Shown in pieces: positions 7,173-9,081 of a stretch of DNA of 9,081 nucleotides. A model generated the notes under the pieces. It was not told the DNA's origin, ran no database searches, and saw only the letters and a list, made by a program, of their open reading frames with translations. The stretch covers positions 1 to 9,081 of the forward strand of contig DMCG01000197.1 of NCBI GenBank assembly GCA_003445855.1. The letters are read 5' to 3'. This DNA comes from Spartobacteria bacterium. Its GTDB lineage: Bacteria > Verrucomicrobiota > Verrucomicrobiia > Chthoniobacterales > UBA10450. A program made the translations under genes and the position numbers. The number at the start of each line of letters is the position of its first letter. Position 1 is the stretch's first letter.

Positions 7173-7252
7173 TTATGTTGAGCGAAGCCAAACATTTCTC
7201 GATCTTTCCCGGAGCGTTTTTGAGAGACCCTTCGCGGCGCTCAGGATGATAA
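7173..7252. repeat. 80-bp imperfect inverted repeat (MITE/REP-like) reaching into nadD
   Basis: The outer ends are TTAT (7173-7176) and ATAA (7249-7252). Next in are TGAGCG (7179-7184) and CGCTCA (7238-7243), then CTCGA/GAGAG-type ends of the arms. The segment GAGCGAAGCC...TTTCTC against the reverse complement of the right arm agrees at about 14 of 21 positions. I recognise this GAGCGAAGC / GCGCTCAGGATGA wording as a dispersed palindrome common in several soil phyla; that is memory, not a search. The right end supplies the ATG and second codon of nadD. It fills most of the namZ-nadD gap. Confidence 0.55.
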
Positions 7253-7821
7253 CGGGCAAAAAGATCGGAATCTACGGCGGCACGTTCGATCCAATTCATC
7301 ATGCGCATTTGATCCTCGCCCGCGACGCGCGCGAAATGCTCGGCTTGGAAAAGTTGATTTTTGTTCCGGCCGCAACCTCGCCGCACAAAGATTCTCCAGC
7401 GGCAAGCGCGGAAATGCGATTGTCGATATTACGAGCGGCGATTGAAGGCGAAACCGGGTTCGCGGTGGACGATTGCGAGCTACGCCGAGCACCGCCCTCC
7501 TACACGATCGACACGGTTGAAGAGATCCAGCAACGCGAAGCCGGCTCGGAGATTTTTTATCTTATCGGTGAGGATAACGTGGCCGCGCTGGCAAGCTGGC
7601 ACCGATTCGAGCGGCTGCAAAACATGGTCCGTTTTGTTGTGCTCGACCGCACCGGGGCGCAAACAAATCATCCTTATGAAGTCGTGCATCGTAAGATCGA
7701 CATCTCCGCCACGGACATCAGAAAGAGGATTGCTTCGGGTCGATCGATTCGCTATCTCGTACCGCCGGCTGTGGAAGAGATCATTCGGCGGAATAATCTT
7801 TACCGGGAGCCAGTGAAATAA
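7246..7821 (+). CDS. nadD: Nicotinate-nucleotide adenylyltransferase NadD
   Basis: The 191 residues cover the whole family. The nucleotidyltransferase motif GGTFDPIHHAH (11-21) is a GxFxPxHxxH signature; PHK (46-48), SYTIDT (85-90), IGEDN (107-111), W118 and ISATDIRKRI (153-162) are the remaining NadD landmarks. It joins nicotinate mononucleotide and ATP to give deamido-NAD in the cytosol, an essential step of NAD synthesis. ATG 7246 is the only ATG, GTG or TTG in frame after the TGA at 7159 and before the catalytic motif. It has no good Shine-Dalgarno (AGG abuts it; GAGAGA is 18 nt away). Start and second codon lie in a repeat. rsfS follows with an overlap, the common nadD-rsfS order. Confidence 0.95.
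   Translation: MITGKKIGIYGGTFDPIHHAHLILARDAREMLGLEKLIFVPAATSPHKDSPAASAEMRLSILRAAIEGETGFAVDDCELRRAPPSYTIDTVEEIQQREAGSEIFYLIGEDNVAALASWHRFERLQNMVRFVVLDRTGAQTNHPYEVVHRKIDISATDIRKRIASGRSIRYLVPPAVEEIIRRNNLYREPVK
7805..7809 (+). promoter_or_regulatory. Ribosome binding site GGGAG that points to an ATA start of rsfS
   Basis: GGGAG inside the last codons of nadD is 8 nt from ATA 7818-7820, ideal spacing. No ATG, GTG or TTG follows in the rsfS frame until 7929. The site therefore decides the start assignment. Confidence 0.6.
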
Positions 7822-8192
7822 CCGCGCAAAACTTAGCGAAGACTTGCGCTGAACTCGCCTCGAACAAAAAGGCGGAAGACATCGTTGTCCTCGATCTGCG
7901 CGGGATCTCGACGTTCACCGACTTTTTTGTGATCTGCTCAGCCACGTCCGAGCCGCAGCTGAAAGCGATCGCGGGTGAAATTGAAACGCAACTGAAAGAG
8001 GAGCACGCGACGCGACCGGTGGCGATTGACGGATTTCCCGCCAGCCAATGGATCGTGCTCGATTATCTGCAAGTGGTGGTGCACGTTTTTCATCGAGACA
8101 AGCGCGCTTTCTACAGCTTGGAAGATTTGTGGGGCGACGCCCCGCGGATCGAGTGGGAGTCAGCAAAAGTGGCATCGGCTTCCAGCCGATGA
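7818..8192 (+). CDS. rsfS: Ribosomal silencing factor RsfS (YbeB/Iojap), apparent ATA start
   Basis: Read from ATA 7818, the product has 124 residues and is a complete RsfS domain: TAQNLAKTCAE (2-12), the strand block DIVVLDLRGI (21-30), TDFFVICSATS (34-44), DGFPASQWIVLDY (71-83) and the C-terminal HVFHRD...LEDLWGDAP. RsfS binds ribosomal protein uL14 (L14) and blocks subunit joining when nutrients are short. The first standard start, GTG 7929, would lose 37 residues with core strands, so it is unlikely to be the true start. The frame is open upstream only to a TAA at 7794 and has no standard start there. ATA overlaps the nadD stop (ATAA, 7818-7821). A G at 7820 would give a classic ATGA overlap. 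The last seven residues (VASASSR) and the stop come from a REP arm. Confidence 0.88.
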   Translation: MTAQNLAKTCAELASNKKAEDIVVLDLRGISTFTDFFVICSATSEPQLKAIAGEIETQLKEEHATRPVAIDGFPASQWIVLDYLQVVVHVFHRDKRAFYSLEDLWGDAPRIEWESAKVASASSR

Positions 8193-8226
8193 GTAACTAC
8201 AAACACGGGCAGGATGCCCGTGCCAC
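8169..8226. repeat. REPIN-like element: two inverted arms with compensating stems
   Basis: The left arm (8169-8191) is head GTGGCA, then stem CATCGGCT (sharing CA), loop TCC, AGCCGATG. The right arm, read on the minus strand from 8226 to 8204, is head GTGGCA, stem CACGGGCA, loop TCC, TGCCCGTG. Both are 23 nt with perfect 8-bp stems. They match at 17 of 23 positions, and all six differences form three compensating base pairs (T-A/C-G, C-G/G-C, T-A/A-T). The spacer is 12 nt (8192-8203). The outer GTGGCA/TGCCAC ends are also complementary. This is the architecture of a REPIN/BIME. It lies between convergent rsfS and the FKBP gene and encodes the rsfS stop, and may serve as a terminator. Confidence 0.75.
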
Positions 8227-8240
8227 GGTTGTCGATCTAA

Positions 8241-8960
8241 TTATCGGGGCGATGCCGATGGCTGCGGAGTCGCGCCGCCTTGCGACGGCTGAATCCCGAC
8301 AAGCTCGACTTCGAAAATCAAAGTCGAGTTCGGGCCGATGTCCGCACCCATCGCCCGCTCTCCGTAGGCCAGGCTCGCGGGAATGAACAGCTGATATTTC
8401 GAACCCACTTTCATCATCTGAAGCGCTTCCGTCCAGCCCTTGATCACCCCTGTGACCGGGAAGGTGGCGGGCTGGCCGCGCTTGTACGAACTGTCGAATT
8501 CCGTTCCGTCAATGAGCGTTCCTCGATAGTTTGCCACCACCGTGTCAGTTTCTTTCGGCTGGGCGCCAGTGCCTTCCTTGATGACCTTGTACTGCAAACC
8601 GCTGGCCGTTGTCTTCACGCCTTCTTTCTTTTTGTTCTCGGCGAGGAATTTTTCACCGTCCGCCCCATTTTTCACACCCGCCGCTTTTTGCTTGTCGATC
8701 ATCTCTTTTTCAAATGCTGTCATCGTTTCTTTCACTTGCTCTTCGGTCATCTGAGGTTTCCCCGCAAGCGCGTCTTTCACGCCAAGAGCAAATGTATCAG
8801 GATTAATTGAGACGTTCTGCTTTTTGAGATTGAAGCCAATATTAAGACCGATGCTATAGCTGACCTTGTCCTTTGTATCTTTGAGCGGTGGCGACTTGTC
8901 CTGCCCGAAAACAGATCCAGCAAGCGAAAGCACGGCCAGAGAAATAATAAAACGTTTCAT
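8241..8960 (-). CDS. Exported FKBP-type peptidyl-prolyl cis-trans isomerase (FkpA/Mip-like)
   Basis: The protein has 239 residues. The N-terminus (MKRFIISLAVLSLAGSVFGQ) is a type I signal peptide with likely cleavage near residue 19-20; there is no lipobox cysteine. Residues 30 to about 115 match the helical dimerisation region of FkpA/Mip proteins (KVSYSIGLNIG, then charged helices). The FKBP domain spans about 120-224, with Y145, F155-D156, V172-I173, W176, Y199 and F216 at the positions that line the proline pocket. It isomerises proline peptide bonds and acts as a chaperone for envelope proteins in the periplasm. A short Ser/Pro-rich tail ends the protein. The start has GGGGAA (8975-8970) 9 nt upstream. 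It converges on rsfS with a 48-bp gap. Confidence 0.93.
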   Translation of the reverse strand: MKRFIISLAVLSLAGSVFGQDKSPPLKDTKDKVSYSIGLNIGFNLKKQNVSINPDTFALGVKDALAGKPQMTEEQVKETMTAFEKEMIDKQKAAGVKNGADGEKFLAENKKKEGVKTTASGLQYKVIKEGTGAQPKETDTVVANYRGTLIDGTEFDSSYKRGQPATFPVTGVIKGWTEALQMMKVGSKYQLFIPASLAYGERAMGADIGPNSTLIFEVELVGIQPSQGGATPQPSASPR

Positions 8961-9014
8961 ATAAGTGGATTCCCCATGCGTTTGCGCTTTAAAATGACCA
9001 GCGCAGAAAGATGC

Positions 9015-9042
9015 ATGCTAATGGATAAAGCTTACCCGTCAA
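9015..9042 (-). promoter_or_regulatory. Candidate sigma70 promoter of the FKBP gene
   Basis: On the minus strand, TTGACG (9042-9037) and TAGCAT (9020-9015) are separated by 16 bp. The predicted start is near 9008, leaving a leader of about 48 nt. A 6-bp inverted repeat TGCGCT/AGCGCA (8983-8988 and 9000-9005) lies at the start of that leader and could be an operator or a small leader hairpin. Nothing else is seen between 8961 and 9081. Confidence 0.4.
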
Positions 9043-9081
9043 GGAAACAGAAGCACTGCGCTCGCTTTTCGGTCTCGTTTC

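Noticed and set aside
7929..8192. GTG 7929 as the true rsfS start
   Set aside because: It removes 37 residues of conserved core (LDLRGISTFTDFF region) and has no suitable ribosome binding site; ATA 7818 fits better.

Overview
The window is about 9.1 kb of dense chromosomal DNA, roughly 55-60% G+C by eye, from a Gram-negative-type bacterium. The gene families, the gene order and the GTAG/GTGG-headed palindromic repeats fit a soil Verrucomicrobiota (Chthoniobacter/Udaeobacter-like). This placement is inference from recognition, not from a search. I see no phage, plasmid, CRISPR, tRNA or rRNA sequence.

Layout, left to right. (1) The 3' five-sixths of ychF (+) converges on a gene for a coiled-coil zinc-ribbon protein (-). 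(2) A large OPT-family peptide transporter (+) diverges from the zinc-ribbon gene and is followed by a single-domain response regulator (+). (3) nagZ (GH3 beta-N-acetylglucosaminidase, -) lies back to back with namZ (GH171/DUF1343 exo-N-acetylmuramidase, +), with only 16 bp between their start codons. (4) nadD and rsfS (+) overlap by a few bases. (5) An exported FKBP-type prolyl isomerase (-) converges on rsfS and has a readable promoter at the right end.

The nagZ/namZ pair is a muropeptide-recycling module: the two enzymes remove GlcNAc and MurNAc from the non-reducing ends of cell-wall fragments. The OPT transporter could carry released peptides, but nothing here ties it to the pair. YchF and RsfS act on the ribosome, and NadD makes NAD. 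Most of the window is therefore housekeeping.

The unusual layer is small palindromic repeats merged into gene ends. Two are REPIN-like: two hairpin arms in inverted orientation with a GTAG/GTGG-type head. Each lies between convergent genes and overlaps the stop codon of the plus-strand gene (ychF, rsfS). The rsfS element supplies the last seven codons and the stop. A single REP-like arm lies in frame inside nagZ and adds about eleven residues. An 80-bp imperfect inverted repeat of another type ends over the first two codons of nadD. In addition, rsfS has no ATG, GTG or TTG start for its conserved N-terminus. A good ribosome binding site points to an ATA that overlaps the nadD stop exactly where an ATGA overlap would be expected.
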